Source of the DNA: an uncultured Clostridium sp. | Lineage (GTDB): Bacteria > Bacillota > Clostridia > Clostridiales > Clostridiaceae | Assembly (NCBI RefSeq): GCF_934754925.1 | Contig: NZ_CAKVJA010000009.1 | Location: forward strand, 1-64,000 | Reading direction: 5' to 3' | Length of the DNA stretch: 64,000 bases | In this document: piece by piece, positions 43,657 through 53,374 of the stretch | Numbering within the stretch: the stretch's first letter is position 1 | How the letters are laid out: every line of letters starts with the position of its first letter | Program-made: the position numbers and the translations under genes | The notes under the pieces: model-generated | The model's input: the letters and a program-made list of their open reading frames with translations, nothing else | What the model was told of the DNA's origin: nothing | Databases searched by the model: none

Positions 43657-45456
43657 TTAAACCACGCTTCTATAGACTTCATATAATTTATCCCAAGTTA
43701 ATTTCCCTACTATTCCATCATCTACTAATCCAGCCCACCTTTGAAATATCATCACAGCTTCTCTAGTTCTATCTCCAAATATTCCATCAACAGTAACTGC
43801 TGGAATAAATGGATATTTTGAATTAATTGCATCTAACCAAGTTTGAATAAGCCTTACTGATTCACCCCTCTTTCCCCTCTTTAGCACATATCCTGGATAT
43901 TTAATAAATTTCCCTGAAGAATCTAGTATATAAGGTTCTAGAGTTTTATATACTTCTATCAGCTTACTCCATGTTTTAGGTCCAATAATCCCATCCACAG
44001 TTAAATTAAATTGCCTTTGGAATGATCTTACTGACTCCTCTGTTTCATTATCATATTTTCCAGTAATTTTTACCGGTAATATTTCATCATAAAAAGCTCC
44101 TATAACAGCTAATAAGTATTGTGCAATCTTTACGTTTTCTCCTTCAGCACCTAATCGTATTGTTTCTGTTGGCGCAGTTTCAGGTAAAGGTAACTTTTCT
44201 CCCTCTGAATTAAGTTCTGCTAGTTTTTTTACACCTACATAAATTTGTGATATCTTATACCATGTTTGTTTTCCTACTATTCCATCTTGAGTTAAATTAA
44301 AAATCTTTTGAAAGGTTTTTACAGCATTTTTAGTTGCCTCATTAAACTCTCCATTTACATTTGTTATTTCAGGAATTTCAGGATAATTTTTTCTTATTCT
44401 ATTTAGTTGCATTTGAATTGTTTTAACATCCTCACCACTATCACCTACTCTTAGTGCCTTACCAGGATAGGATTGTATGGTGCCATATTCATAATTAGCT
44501 GTTCTTAATTCAATATTATTACCATAATACACCTGTAATATTTTAAATGCATCATATCCTTGATCTGCATAACTTACTGTTCCCCATTGAGATAATCCAT
44601 CACAAGTAACAGTTGTCCCATTACAATATTGAGCCAATAATGGTTCTTTAAATTGAATTCTAGATATATATTCATTGAATATATCATCTACAACTTCACT
44701 TATAGTATCATAAATATTTCTTCCATTTACAAAATAATGGTCATAAGCTGTTGAATTTGTAATATCAAAATCATATCCTCTACTTCTATACCATTCAGTG
44801 TATATTCTATTTAAAGTAAATGAAATTTGAGCATAAATGTTACTTTCTAATGCTGCTCTTGGCCATGTTGGGTATATTTCACTTGATGCAACATTTTTTA
44901 AATAATCAGTAAATAATACAGTCACATTTTGTGCACTTGAATTTGGAGAACCTAAATGAACAGTTATATATTCAGGTATAACAACTTCCTTTAGTATTTT
45001 TTCACCTTTTTCATTACTAGCTTCCATTGCAATATTTTTAACCCCTATTTTTTCTTCAGCTATTACTTCTTCACTTGCAATTAACCCATTTGGTGGTATA
45101 TCTATAATATCAATTGCATTTAATCCCCTTGCTTTTGGAGTCATCTGAACTTTTTGAATAGATGTTATACCAGCAAAAATAGGGATATTTTTTATATATT
45201 TATTTTGTAGTGTATTACTAATAATAATAGCATCATAAGTTTTATATGGCTTGATAGATGCATCAGGCTCTTCTGATAAATATCTCTCATAGGTATATAA
45301 ACTCACAGGTTTACTTTTACCATTACTATCTACCTTTAAAACCTTATTACTAAAAATATCTGCTGTATCTGTATTTAAAATAATTATTTCAGCATCAGTA
45401 ACTGGTAACGCCTCTTCCCCCACATATAAAATAAATTCTAATTTTCCAAAACTCAT
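43657..45456 (-). CDS. SpoIID-like domain protein with three peptidoglycan-binding repeats
   Basis: The 599-residue protein has a beta-rich N-terminal region (1-165), then a SpoIID/LytB-like domain. There VASSEIYPTWPRAALESNIYAQ carries the conserved Glu of the lytic transglycosylase site and SQWGTVSYADQGYDAFKILQVYYG ends the domain. Three PG_binding_1 repeats follow (about residues 335-400, 430-500 and 525-595), each ending in DGI(V/I)G--TW-K. No signal peptide is seen, which is common for proteins exported in the mother cell or associated with the coat. It probably acts on spore or vegetative peptidoglycan. It has terminators of its own. Confidence 0.8.
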   Translation of the reverse strand: MSFGKLEFILYVGEEALPVTDAEIIILNTDTADIFSNKVLKVDSNGKSKPVSLYTYERYLSEEPDASIKPYKTYDAIIISNTLQNKYIKNIPIFAGITSIQKVQMTPKARGLNAIDIIDIPPNGLIASEEVIAEEKIGVKNIAMEASNEKGEKILKEVVIPEYITVHLGSPNSSAQNVTVLFTDYLKNVASSEIYPTWPRAALESNIYAQISFTLNRIYTEWYRSRGYDFDITNSTAYDHYFVNGRNIYDTISEVVDDIFNEYISRIQFKEPLLAQYCNGTTVTCDGLSQWGTVSYADQGYDAFKILQVYYGNNIELRTANYEYGTIQSYPGKALRVGDSGEDVKTIQMQLNRIRKNYPEIPEITNVNGEFNEATKNAVKTFQKIFNLTQDGIVGKQTWYKISQIYVGVKKLAELNSEGEKLPLPETAPTETIRLGAEGENVKIAQYLLAVIGAFYDEILPVKITGKYDNETEESVRSFQRQFNLTVDGIIGPKTWSKLIEVYKTLEPYILDSSGKFIKYPGYVLKRGKRGESVRLIQTWLDAINSKYPFIPAVTVDGIFGDRTREAVMIFQRWAGLVDDGIVGKLTWDKLYEVYRSVV

Positions 45457-45709
45457 TTTACCACCTTAATTTAATACTTCGTTATTAATATATTAAATCT
45501 GTATTATTATGTGAGTATACATCCCATATATTAAGGCTTTTATCTAATATTTACATTTATTATATCAAAACTATTTTTTTAAATATTGTAATTATACTAA
45601 AATTTCCATAAATAATATGCACTATATTTTTTATGTTGAGTATATTATAGTATAAAACAAATTTAACAGAATATGAATTAAGTTTTCATATTTCATAGGA
45701 GGAAAATTT

Positions 45710-45889
45710 ATGGGAAGATCTTGTAATAATCGTAACAGAAATTGTTGTAGAAATAATTGTGGTAGAAATAATTGTGGTAATTTTAATAACTGCGGCTGTA
45801 GAAATTGTGGCTTTAATAACTGTGGTTCTGGAAACTGCGGCTTTGGTAACAACTGGCTAATATGGCCGTTATTATTCTTATTTTTCTAG
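45710..45889 (+). CDS. Cys/Asn/Gly-rich small protein with hydrophobic tail
   Basis: The 59-residue protein has AGGAGG 7 nt before its ATG. Residues 4-47 are Cys-, Asn-, Gly- and Arg-rich with tandem NNCG, RNCG and GNCG units (twelve Cys in total). The last eleven residues are WLIWPLLFLFF, a short membrane anchor. It resembles coat- or YjcZ-like small spore proteins in style but matches no family I can name. It has no operon partner, and convergent neighbours flank it. On the minus strand the same DNA reads as Pro/Gln/Leu repeats, which I consider a shadow. Confidence 0.75.
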   Translation: MGRSCNNRNRNCCRNNCGRNNCGNFNNCGCRNCGFNNCGSGNCGFGNNWLIWPLLFLFF

Positions 45890-45971
45890 TACACTAAGCT
45901 AATATTAAACGCAATTCTTATATAACTACTCTATCTTTGGTACTATTATTTTTATTTATATAATTTACAGA

Positions 45972-46009
45972 AAAAAAGTTAGGATTATATCTCCAATCCT
46001 AACTTTTTC
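45972..46009 (-). terminator. Terminator of the aminopeptidase P gene
   Basis: AAAAGTTAGGATT and AATCCTAACTTTT form a 13-bp perfect stem flanked by A- and T-runs. It can serve either strand. Confidence 0.85.
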
Positions 46010-46019
46010 TTATTTATAG

Positions 46020-47777
46020 TTATATTTCTCTTGTTTCTCTTTTTAATAATTCTTTCTCTTCTGAGTTTAAATAAGGTGAAAGCTTATTATATACTTTCTT
46101 ATGATAATTGTTTAACCATTTTTTCTCATCCTCATTTAACAATTCTACTTTAATTCCATTTAAATCTATAGGACAGTATGATATTGTATCAAATTTATAA
46201 AATTCTCCACATTCATTACTTTCATCCTTAACTACTACCATAACATTTTCAGTTCTTATTCCAAATTTACCCTCTTTATAAACACCAGGTTCATTAGTTA
46301 ATATCATTCCTGGCTCCAATGGAACTGTATTTCCATTAGGTCTTATACCTTGTGGCCCTTCATGAACATTTAAGAAAAATCCAACTCCATGCCCTGTTCC
46401 ACACTTATAATCTAAACCATATTGCCACAATGGACCTCTAGCTAAAATATCTAAATTACACCCTGTAGATCCCTTTAAAAATTTAGCTTTTGCCAAATTA
46501 ATGTGACCTTTTAACACTAAAGTAAAGTCTCTTTTCTCCTCTTCTGTAATATCTCCTAATACAAAAGTTCTTGTTATATCAGTAGTTCCATCTAAATATT
46601 GTCCACCTGAATCCACTAAAAATAATCCCTGTGGTTTTAATTCATAATCACTTTTAGGAGTAGCACTATAATGCATCATAGCCGCATGTTCTTTATATCC
46701 AGCTATTGTTCCAAAGCTATCTCCCTTTGCTAGTTCACCTTGACTTCTCAATTCTGATAACTTTTTACTAGCTGATATTTCAGTAACTTTTTCTTTACCA
46801 ATATTATCTTTTAAATATTTTATAAATTTAACCATTGCAACGCCATCTTTAATATGAGCATTTTCAAAATTAGCTATTTCAATCTCATTTTTTATAGCCT
46901 TTAATTTAGTAGTTACATTTAGCTTTTCTATTATTGTGCAAGATAATAAAGAATAAAGTTTAGCATTAACTTTAGCTGGATCTATTAATGTATTTCCATT
47001 AAGATGTTTTACATGCTCTTCAATTTCACTATAATCATATATAATAACTTCTTGTGCTTTTAAGGCTGCTTCTACTTCAGCATCAACTTTAGTTTTACTA
47101 ATATAAAGCTTTGCCTCATTCTCTGTTATTATTGCATAACTTAACGCCACCGGATTAAACAAAATATCATTGCCTCTAATATTAAAAAGCCATGCTATAT
47201 CATCTAAAGAAGTTAATAAGTAGTTTTGAACTTCATTTTCCTTCATATATTTTCTAACTTCATTTAGTTTTTCTTTTACACTTTTTCCACAATATTTTTC
47301 ATCATGAACAAAAATCTTATCTTCTGGTAAGCTTGGTCTATCATTCCATATCTCTTCTAATAAATCCTTGTCCATATTTATATTGAACTTATTCTTCTCA
47401 GCTATCTTTAATAAATCTTTATATTGATTAGTACTATAACATCTTCCATCAAAACCTAATGTTTTATTTTCTTTAATGTTCTTTTCTACCCATTGATTAA
47501 TAGTATCATATCCTGGTGTTGCCATTTTCATTAAATCAATTCCACTACCTTGTAATTGCTCTGCTGCTTGTATAAAATATCTTCCATCAGTCCATAATTT
47601 AGCTTCTTTTTCTCCAACTAATAATGTACCAGCAGAACCAGTAAATCCTGACACTTCTGCTCTTCCTCTATAATATTCTGCTACATATTCACTTTGATGA
47701 GGATCTGCACTTGGAATTATGTAATAATTAATATTATATTTTTTCATAACTTCTCTTAATTTCTTAAGTTTACTCAT
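46020..47777 (-). CDS. Xaa-Pro aminopeptidase (aminopeptidase P, M24B)
   Basis: The 585-residue protein has the three-domain layout of the long aminopeptidase P form: two creatinase N-like domains (1-290) and a C-terminal pita-bread domain. The metal-binding residues are visible in VDSGGQYLDGTTDITRTF (two Asp), GTGHGVGFFLNVHEGP (His), TNEPGVY (Glu) and GIRTENVM (Glu). It removes N-terminal residues that precede proline. It is cytoplasmic and monocistronic. Confidence 0.93.
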   Translation of the reverse strand: MSKLKKLREVMKKYNINYYIIPSADPHQSEYVAEYYRGRAEVSGFTGSAGTLLVGEKEAKLWTDGRYFIQAAEQLQGSGIDLMKMATPGYDTINQWVEKNIKENKTLGFDGRCYSTNQYKDLLKIAEKNKFNINMDKDLLEEIWNDRPSLPEDKIFVHDEKYCGKSVKEKLNEVRKYMKENEVQNYLLTSLDDIAWLFNIRGNDILFNPVALSYAIITENEAKLYISKTKVDAEVEAALKAQEVIIYDYSEIEEHVKHLNGNTLIDPAKVNAKLYSLLSCTIIEKLNVTTKLKAIKNEIEIANFENAHIKDGVAMVKFIKYLKDNIGKEKVTEISASKKLSELRSQGELAKGDSFGTIAGYKEHAAMMHYSATPKSDYELKPQGLFLVDSGGQYLDGTTDITRTFVLGDITEEEKRDFTLVLKGHINLAKAKFLKGSTGCNLDILARGPLWQYGLDYKCGTGHGVGFFLNVHEGPQGIRPNGNTVPLEPGMILTNEPGVYKEGKFGIRTENVMVVVKDESNECGEFYKFDTISYCPIDLNGIKVELLNEDEKKWLNNYHKKVYNKLSPYLNSEEKELLKRETREI

Positions 47778-47886
47778 TTTTTCTTTCCCCCTAATTTATA
47801 ATAATCTTATTACTATTTGTATAATATTTACTTTAATAGCAATTTTGTAATATTTCAATTGTTTTAAAAAATAAATTTATCCTATT

Positions 47887-48696
47887 TTAATTATTATTTT
47901 CTTTCTCTAACCTGTTACAATAAAATTTTATTTTATTTATAACTTTATTATCTCCCTTTAACATATAAGTTCCTATAAAAATACTTATTGGTATTATAAG
48001 TAAACATCCTATATTAGAAATAGCTAAGCTAAATAAGTTTTGAAAAAACTCCTTTGAATTAATAACACTTTCAAAAGTATAATTGTTTTTCATAAATAAA
48101 ATACTAATCATCATAGTTTCTCCTATGGTGGCAAAGAAAAGTGTATTAACTGTAGTTCCTAATATGTCTCTTCCAACATTAAATCCCATCTTTATTAACT
48201 CTTTAATAGTAATGTCATTATTAACTTCATTAAATTCAAATAAAGAAGATGTTATTGCCATTGCCGTATCCATTATTGCCCCTAACAAACTTACTATAAT
48301 CATACATATCATTAATTGATTCATATTAATATTTACATTAGGAGATAAATAGATACTAATATCTGAACTTAAATCTAATTCACTATATCCACCAAAATTA
48401 GATTTATTACCTATATACATAATAATTAAACTTAATATTAATGTAACAAAAATAACCGAAATAACTGCAGCATAAGTTTTTAAATTATGTCCATTTTGAT
48501 ATATCAATGTTATCTGACAAAAAACTATAATACCTAAAATAGTTATTATTAGTGGATTAATTCCTAAAATTATAAGATAAAGACCAATTACTAAGGCAAG
48601 CATATTACACATAAGTGCAATAAAAGATTTTGCCCCCCTATCTCCCCCTATTAGAATCATTAATACTAATAACACTATTGCTAATATCAGTATCAT
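47887..48696 (-). CDS. YibE/F-like membrane protein, second of a pair
   Basis: The 269-residue protein has about eight transmembrane segments. LLGAIMDTAMAITSSLFEF and GFNVGRDILGTTVNTLFFATIGE are the landmarks of the YibE/F family, whose function is unknown. Its start overlaps the preceding homologue by 59 nt, with GGAAAGGAATG before ATG 48696, so the two are coupled and may form one complex. Confidence 0.85.
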   Translation of the reverse strand: MILILAIVLLVLMILIGGDRGAKSFIALMCNMLALVIGLYLIILGINPLIITILGIIVFCQITLIYQNGHNLKTYAAVISVIFVTLILSLIIMYIGNKSNFGGYSELDLSSDISIYLSPNVNINMNQLMICMIIVSLLGAIMDTAMAITSSLFEFNEVNNDITIKELIKMGFNVGRDILGTTVNTLFFATIGETMMISILFMKNNYTFESVINSKEFFQNLFSLAISNIGCLLIIPISIFIGTYMLKGDNKVINKIKFYCNRLEKENNN

Positions 48697-49813
48697 CTTT
48701 CTTCATTCCTTTCCTAAAAAATAATACCGCAACTAAGGCTGATATAGGTACAGCTGCAACTATTCCTATAGAGCCAATTAAAAATCTAATTATTTCAAAA
48801 GAAATATCAAACTGAATCATCCTTGCCAAATTATATCCATTTATTATTTTCAATATAACAATAGTTAAACTCCCTCCTATATAAGAAAACATTAGAACAT
48901 TTATCATAGTTCCCATAATATCATGTCCAATTTCTCTTATAGATTTAACTAACTGCTTTAGAGTGACAGAACTTTTTGAATTAACAATTTCGTTAACAGC
49001 AGAATTAATTGTTATACTTACATCCATAACTGCACCTAAGCATCCTATTATTACACCTGATAAAAATATGTTTTCTATATCATTAGGTCCTGATATATAA
49101 TCCATTAATTCATAATGTAAATCACCTGTAAGTTCTATAATTAGCTTGTATAATACATATATTAACGAAGTTGTTATTAGTGTTGAAATTATTGCTCCTA
49201 CGTTTTTTCTTGAAAAACCGCCAAGTAACAATAACGTTACAGTACTAAAAAATATTATCATTAATAAATTTATTAGTACGAAATCCCTTCCTAAAATATA
49301 TAACTTTATAAAATATATAAATGCAGATATATTAACAATCAATGTAGCTAGTGTATAAACGCCAAATTTCCCAGCTATACTAACAATAGTAAAAATAAAT
49401 ATTTCTATAAGTAAAACTATAAATTTATCTCTTTTTACACCACTAATACTTCCAGTAAAGTTTCCATTATCTTCTCTGATGCTTACAAACAAATCGTCAC
49501 CTTTTTTATATTTTTCATCCTTAAGCATAGATGATGAGTATGTATTTTTTAATGTAACTATTTCTCCTTTAAATTTACCATTTTTCACTTTAGCTGTAAT
49601 AACCTGATTGTAATAATTCTCTTCCCTTCCATCTGGACCCTCTTCTGTTTTATCAAAAGACTCACTAACATTTATTATCTTAGCTATTGTTGATTTGTAT
49701 ATATTATAATCATTATTAGTCCATATAAATACAGCTATAAAAATAATAAATAATATTAGCAAACTAAAAACTTTTATTCTATTATTTCTAATATATTTTT
49801 TTGTTTTTTCCAT
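48638..49813 (-). CDS. YibE/F-like membrane protein, first of a pair
   Basis: The 391-residue protein has an N-terminal helix and an extracytoplasmic domain of about 100 residues (KTEEGPDGREENYYNQVITAK, KGDDLFVSIRED). About eight transmembrane segments follow, with GCLGAVMDVSITINSAVNEI and SIREIGHDIMGTMINVLMFSYIGG, the YibE/F signature. The downstream homologue lacks the extracytoplasmic domain, so the pair could be a heteromeric transporter or channel. The family has no established function. Confidence 0.87.
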   Translation of the reverse strand: MEKTKKYIRNNRIKVFSLLILFIIFIAVFIWTNNDYNIYKSTIAKIINVSESFDKTEEGPDGREENYYNQVITAKVKNGKFKGEIVTLKNTYSSSMLKDEKYKKGDDLFVSIREDNGNFTGSISGVKRDKFIVLLIEIFIFTIVSIAGKFGVYTLATLIVNISAFIYFIKLYILGRDFVLINLLMIIFFSTVTLLLLGGFSRKNVGAIISTLITTSLIYVLYKLIIELTGDLHYELMDYISGPNDIENIFLSGVIIGCLGAVMDVSITINSAVNEIVNSKSSVTLKQLVKSIREIGHDIMGTMINVLMFSYIGGSLTIVILKIINGYNLARMIQFDISFEIIRFLIGSIGIVAAVPISALVAVLFFRKGMKKDDTDISNSVISINDSNRGR

Positions 49814-49892
49814 GGAAACTCCCTTCTTAACATTATATTATAAATATAAATCCTAATTTATATCCTTCATAAGTATACATCAAATATAATAA

Positions 49893-49917
49893 GGTTGAGA
49901 ATAGTATACTCTCAACC
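49893..49917 (-). terminator. Terminator of the yqeY-like gene
   Basis: GGTTGAGA and TCTCAACC form an 8-bp perfect stem. T-rich sequence follows on the minus strand. Confidence 0.75.
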
Positions 49918-49937
49918 CTTTATTAAAATTTATTTTA

Positions 49938-50375
49938 TTAACCTAATATTTGTTTTACCATTGGATTAATTTTAGATCTATCAAACTTACCATTTACCAT
50001 TGGCATTATTTCTTTCATTATTTTTCCCATATCCTTAGCTGTATAATTTCCATTAGTTATGATTTCTTTTAACATGGCATTAACTTCTTCTTCAGTTAAT
50101 TGTTTTGGTAAATATGGAGTTAAAACTTCTAATGCAAAATTTCCTTCTGCAATCTTTTCTTCATTATTAGCTTGAACAGCATATTCTAAAGCTTCCTTAG
50201 TTTGCTTTATACTTTTTTCTATTATTTTAATAACATTTTCATCTGGAATTTCCTCTCTGTTATTAACTTCATAAGCCTTAATTTCAGAATTAACTAATCT
50301 TAAAACGCTAACTCTTGCCTTATCTCTTGCCTTCATTGCTGCTATTTCATCTTTTTTTAATACCTCTTTTAACAT
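49938..50375 (-). CDS. GatB/YqeY domain protein
   Basis: The 145-residue protein is a stand-alone YqeY. It has a helical N-terminal part (MLKEVLKKDEIAAMKARDKARVSVLRLVNSEI) and the GatB-tail-like helical bundle ending MPMVNGKFDRSKINPMVKQIL. The domain resembles the tRNA-binding tail of the GatB amidotransferase subunit, but the role of the free protein is not established. It is monocistronic here. Confidence 0.93.
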   Translation of the reverse strand: MLKEVLKKDEIAAMKARDKARVSVLRLVNSEIKAYEVNNREEIPDENVIKIIEKSIKQTKEALEYAVQANNEEKIAEGNFALEVLTPYLPKQLTEEEVNAMLKEIITNGNYTAKDMGKIMKEIMPMVNGKFDRSKINPMVKQILG

Positions 50376-50503
50376 ATTTTATAGTTAGTTTATATAACTA
50401 ACCTACCCTCTCTTTCATCTATTATATTTTTATATAAATTATATCAGTTTTTACCTTAAAATCAAATTTATCCAAAATTTATTATAATAATATTTAATAA
50501 ATT

Positions 50504-51430
50504 CTATTTAATTTTATTTATTTTCTTCTTATGAATTTTCTTCTTTATATCTTTTAAATACTTATAAGTTTTATATAAAGTTGGATTCTTCACTTCCTCT
50601 TCTTTCTTATGAACAAACTTAATTAATTCCATAATTGGTTCTATCTTATTAAGAGTATCATTATATCCTTCAATTATTCTTACACGCTTTGCATCTCTAT
50701 CTAAATTCAAAGTCCCTGTTATAGTATTTTCAGATAAATTTTCTGGTGCTATTATTATAAGTCTTGAATTTGGATAAAGAGATCTATCAATTTGTGCATC
50801 TTTAGATAATAGAACTACAATTATAATATCACATTTTTCTCCATATACAGGCTGGATTGGAACATTATCTGCTATTCCTCCGTCTATATATTTTTCTCCT
50901 AGAACCTCAGTGCTATCATATATTAAGGGTAGTGACGCTGACGCTAATACAATCTTTTTTGCAGTCTCATCATCATAATCATTTATTTTAAAATACTTAG
51001 CATTAAGATTAGGTAACTTTGTACATGCTGCATAACATATTTTTTTATTTTCATTAATTTTATTAAAATCTAGATACTTTTCTACCATTTCTACAGCGCC
51101 ATCATTACTAATAGCTCCATGTTCCAATTTATCTGTTAAAAACTTTTTAGCTAGCTGTAGATTCTTTCCTCCAATATATAGTCCAATTCCTCTTTTAATT
51201 AACTCTGTTTTACTAACAGGTACTAATTTATCCATTGTTACTTCTTCCCAAAGTTTATCTGCCTTTTCCATTTCATCCATAGCAAATAATACAGAATTAA
51301 AGGCTCCTATAGAAGTGCCTGAAAAAACTGATATGTATTTAGTTAAATTCAACTGCTTTAAGGCTTTCCAAACACCAAGTTCATATGCTCCCTTTCCGCC
51401 TCCACCAGCTAATACTAATCCTATCTTCAT
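50504..51430 (-). CDS. Patatin-like phospholipase family protein
   Basis: The 308-residue protein begins with the oxyanion motif LAGGGGKGAYELGVW. The nucleophile Ser is in FSGTSIGAFNS and the catalytic Asp in YIDGGIADNVPIQP, so the Ser-Asp dyad of patatin hydrolases is complete. A basic Lys-rich tail (KTYKYLKDIKKKIHKKKINKIK) could bind membranes. There is no signal peptide. The substrate is probably a phospholipid or acyl glycerol, but this is not shown. Confidence 0.9.
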   Translation of the reverse strand: MKIGLVLAGGGGKGAYELGVWKALKQLNLTKYISVFSGTSIGAFNSVLFAMDEMEKADKLWEEVTMDKLVPVSKTELIKRGIGLYIGGKNLQLAKKFLTDKLEHGAISNDGAVEMVEKYLDFNKINENKKICYAACTKLPNLNAKYFKINDYDDETAKKIVLASASLPLIYDSTEVLGEKYIDGGIADNVPIQPVYGEKCDIIIVVLLSKDAQIDRSLYPNSRLIIIAPENLSENTITGTLNLDRDAKRVRIIEGYNDTLNKIEPIMELIKFVHKKEEEVKNPTLYKTYKYLKDIKKKIHKKKINKIK

Positions 51431-51628
51431 AAATTGCCCTCTCTATTTTCCATTTTTTATTAAATAAATTATACTATAAAATTTAAACTTATAAAATATT
51501 CATAATTTTTCCTAATAATATTTTTATTTAACATTATTAGAATTAATTCTAAACTTTTAATTTTTATATAATAATAATTATTATGTATGATATACTATTT
51601 ATGACATTTCATTTAGGAGCTGATTAAT

Positions 51629-52384
51629 TTGAACACTAAAACATTTAATATAATTATTTCACCTGCAAAAAAAATGAATATAAATAATGACGATATTATA
51701 AGCGAATCTATACCATGTTTTATGGACAAGACAGAGTATTTATATAGTAATTTAAAAAATTATAGCTATGATGATTTAAAAAAACTTTTAGCTTGTAATG
51801 ATGAAATTGCAGAGCTTAACTATTCTAGGTATAAAAATATGAATTTATATAAAAATTTATCACCTGCAATTCTTTCTTATGAAGGTATCCAATACAAATA
51901 CATGTCTCCAGATTCATTTAGCAATTCAGAATTTGATTATATATCTAATCATTTAAGAATTTTATCTGGTTTTTATGGTATTTTAAAACCATTTGATGGT
52001 ATCGTCCCTTATAGATTAGAAATGCAAGCAAAGTTATCAATAGGAGATAACAAAAACTTATACTCTTTCTGGGGAGATTCTTTATATAAAGAACTTACTA
52101 AAGATGCTAAAACTATATTAAATCTTGCTTCAAAAGAATATAGCAAGACTATCGAAAAGTATTTAACAAAGGATGATATTTTCATAACATGTGTTTTTGG
52201 AAATTTTGTTAACTCTAAAATTAAAGTGAAAGCAACAGAGGCTAAAATGGCTCGTGGACTTATGATACGCTATTTAGCCGAAAATAATATTACTGATATA
52301 GAAAAAGTTAAGGACTTTAAGGAACTTGGATTCTCTTATTCAAAAGAACATTCAAAACCTAATGAATTTGTTTTCTTAAAATAA
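51629..52384 (+). CDS. yaaA: YaaA family peroxide stress protein
   Basis: The 251-residue protein has the YaaA/DUF328 landmarks IIISPAKKMN at the start, SGFYGILKPFDGIVPYRLEMQAKL in the middle and KVKATEAKMARGLMIRYLAENN near the end. In Escherichia coli YaaA lowers free iron under peroxide stress and binds DNA. It starts with TTG, 10 nt after AGGAG. Nothing beside it suggests a local partner. Confidence 0.92.
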   Translation: MNTKTFNIIISPAKKMNINNDDIISESIPCFMDKTEYLYSNLKNYSYDDLKKLLACNDEIAELNYSRYKNMNLYKNLSPAILSYEGIQYKYMSPDSFSNSEFDYISNHLRILSGFYGILKPFDGIVPYRLEMQAKLSIGDNKNLYSFWGDSLYKELTKDAKTILNLASKEYSKTIEKYLTKDDIFITCVFGNFVNSKIKVKATEAKMARGLMIRYLAENNITDIEKVKDFKELGFSYSKEHSKPNEFVFLK

Positions 52385-52412
52385 TGGCTTTTTTTAAAAT
52401 AAGTATATTAGA

Positions 52413-52437
52413 AAGGATGTTCAAATTGGACATCCTT
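52413..52437 (+). terminator. Terminator of yaaA
   Basis: AAGGATGT and ACATCCTT form a stem, followed by T-rich sequence. Confidence 0.7.
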
Positions 52438-52522
52438 CTATATAGTAATATATTAAAATCTTGAAAAATTTAATATATTGAACTTTAAATAATAAATATC
52501 TTCAAATTAAACTAAATTAAAA

Positions 52523-52775
52523 TTATTTAGACAAATTTAATGGAATAGGTATCCATTTCGCTATAATTTTTGCTAATTTAACTTCATTCTCTTTACAATC
52601 TTTATCTATCCAATGCTTCAATGTCATTATAAAACCTACTTGACAGTAAATTAGATAATGATGCAAATAAAAAAATTAAATACTACCATTTCTCTCTAAA
52701 CTAGATTTTTTGCAACAACATGTAATATATAATGTATATTTTTATCTAATTTACTTGTATAAAAATTTCTCGCTC
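52523..52775 (-). pseudogene. Decayed TetR-type regulator remnant
   Basis: On the minus strand, one frame reads FYTSKLDKNIHYILHVVAKN and a second reads YLHHYLIYCQVGFIMTLKHW with a tail ending IAKWIPIPLNLSK. These resemble the ligand-binding C-terminal half of TetR-family repressors. In-frame stops and at least one frameshift interrupt it, and no DNA-binding domain is found upstream. The remnant fills most of the 480-nt gap between yaaA and the next gene. Confidence 0.5.
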
Positions 52776-52916
52776 CTCATTTACTTTATTTTCCATAAAT
52801 GTTATTATATATAATTGTAGAGTGGCCAAACTACTTATAATTAAATGAGAAAATAGATAAAATTAATGTCTAGTTAATTTTATAAAAATATATTCTAAAT
52901 GGGGAGAGATTTTTTT

Positions 52917-53261
52917 ATGAGATATTACATTTTAAGAACTAATGCAAAGTCAGATTATACTGCTAACAAATTAATTAATGGTTATAACTTTAAAATAAAT
53001 AACTTAAATGCTGAAAGACTAATTAGTGATGCCAAAGATGAAGAAATTTTCTATTTACTATATAACATTTCTGAAAAGAAGTTTATAGAGCAAGGGTTAA
53101 TTAAAAGTGTTGAATCAAATAAACCTTCTAACAAGTATGAAGCTTTATTTGCTGAAAGAAAACCCTTAAATATAAATTACTTACCATATTCAACTCCTAA
53201 TTGTGGAATAATTCCAACTTCTAAAAAGAAGGTAGAAGAAATTCTAAATGTTGCAGTTTAA
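52917..53261 (+). CDS. Hypothetical protein
   Basis: I do not recognise the family. The 114-residue soluble protein begins MRYYILRTNAKSDYTANKLING. ATG 52917 is preferred because GGGGAGAG lies 9 nt upstream; an ATG at 52899 precedes that site. It has no transmembrane or catalytic motif, and about one residue in six is Lys or Arg. It stands between the TetR remnant and glycogen phosphorylase, with no operon partner. Confidence 0.6.
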   Translation: MRYYILRTNAKSDYTANKLINGYNFKINNLNAERLISDAKDEEIFYLLYNISEKKFIEQGLIKSVESNKPSNKYEALFAERKPLNINYLPYSTPNCGIIPTSKKKVEEILNVAV

Positions 53262-53321
53262 TAAAAACTACTAAACATTTATTATTATTTTAAGTAATAC
53301 TAGTTTAAATCTTGGAATAAT

Positions 53322-53351
53322 AAAGGAGCTGATCTTATGATAAGCTCCTTT
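53322..53351 (-). terminator. Terminator of glgP
   Basis: AAAGGAGCT and AGCTCCTTT form a 9-bp perfect stem followed by a T-rich stretch on the minus strand. Confidence 0.8.
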
Positions 53352-53374
53352 AAATTTTTCCTTCGTTTATTATA

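Noticed and set aside
45631..45852. Minus-strand frame of Pro/Gln/Leu repeats
   Set aside because: It is the antisense shadow of the Cys/Asn/Gly-rich gene, which has a perfect ribosome binding site on the plus strand.
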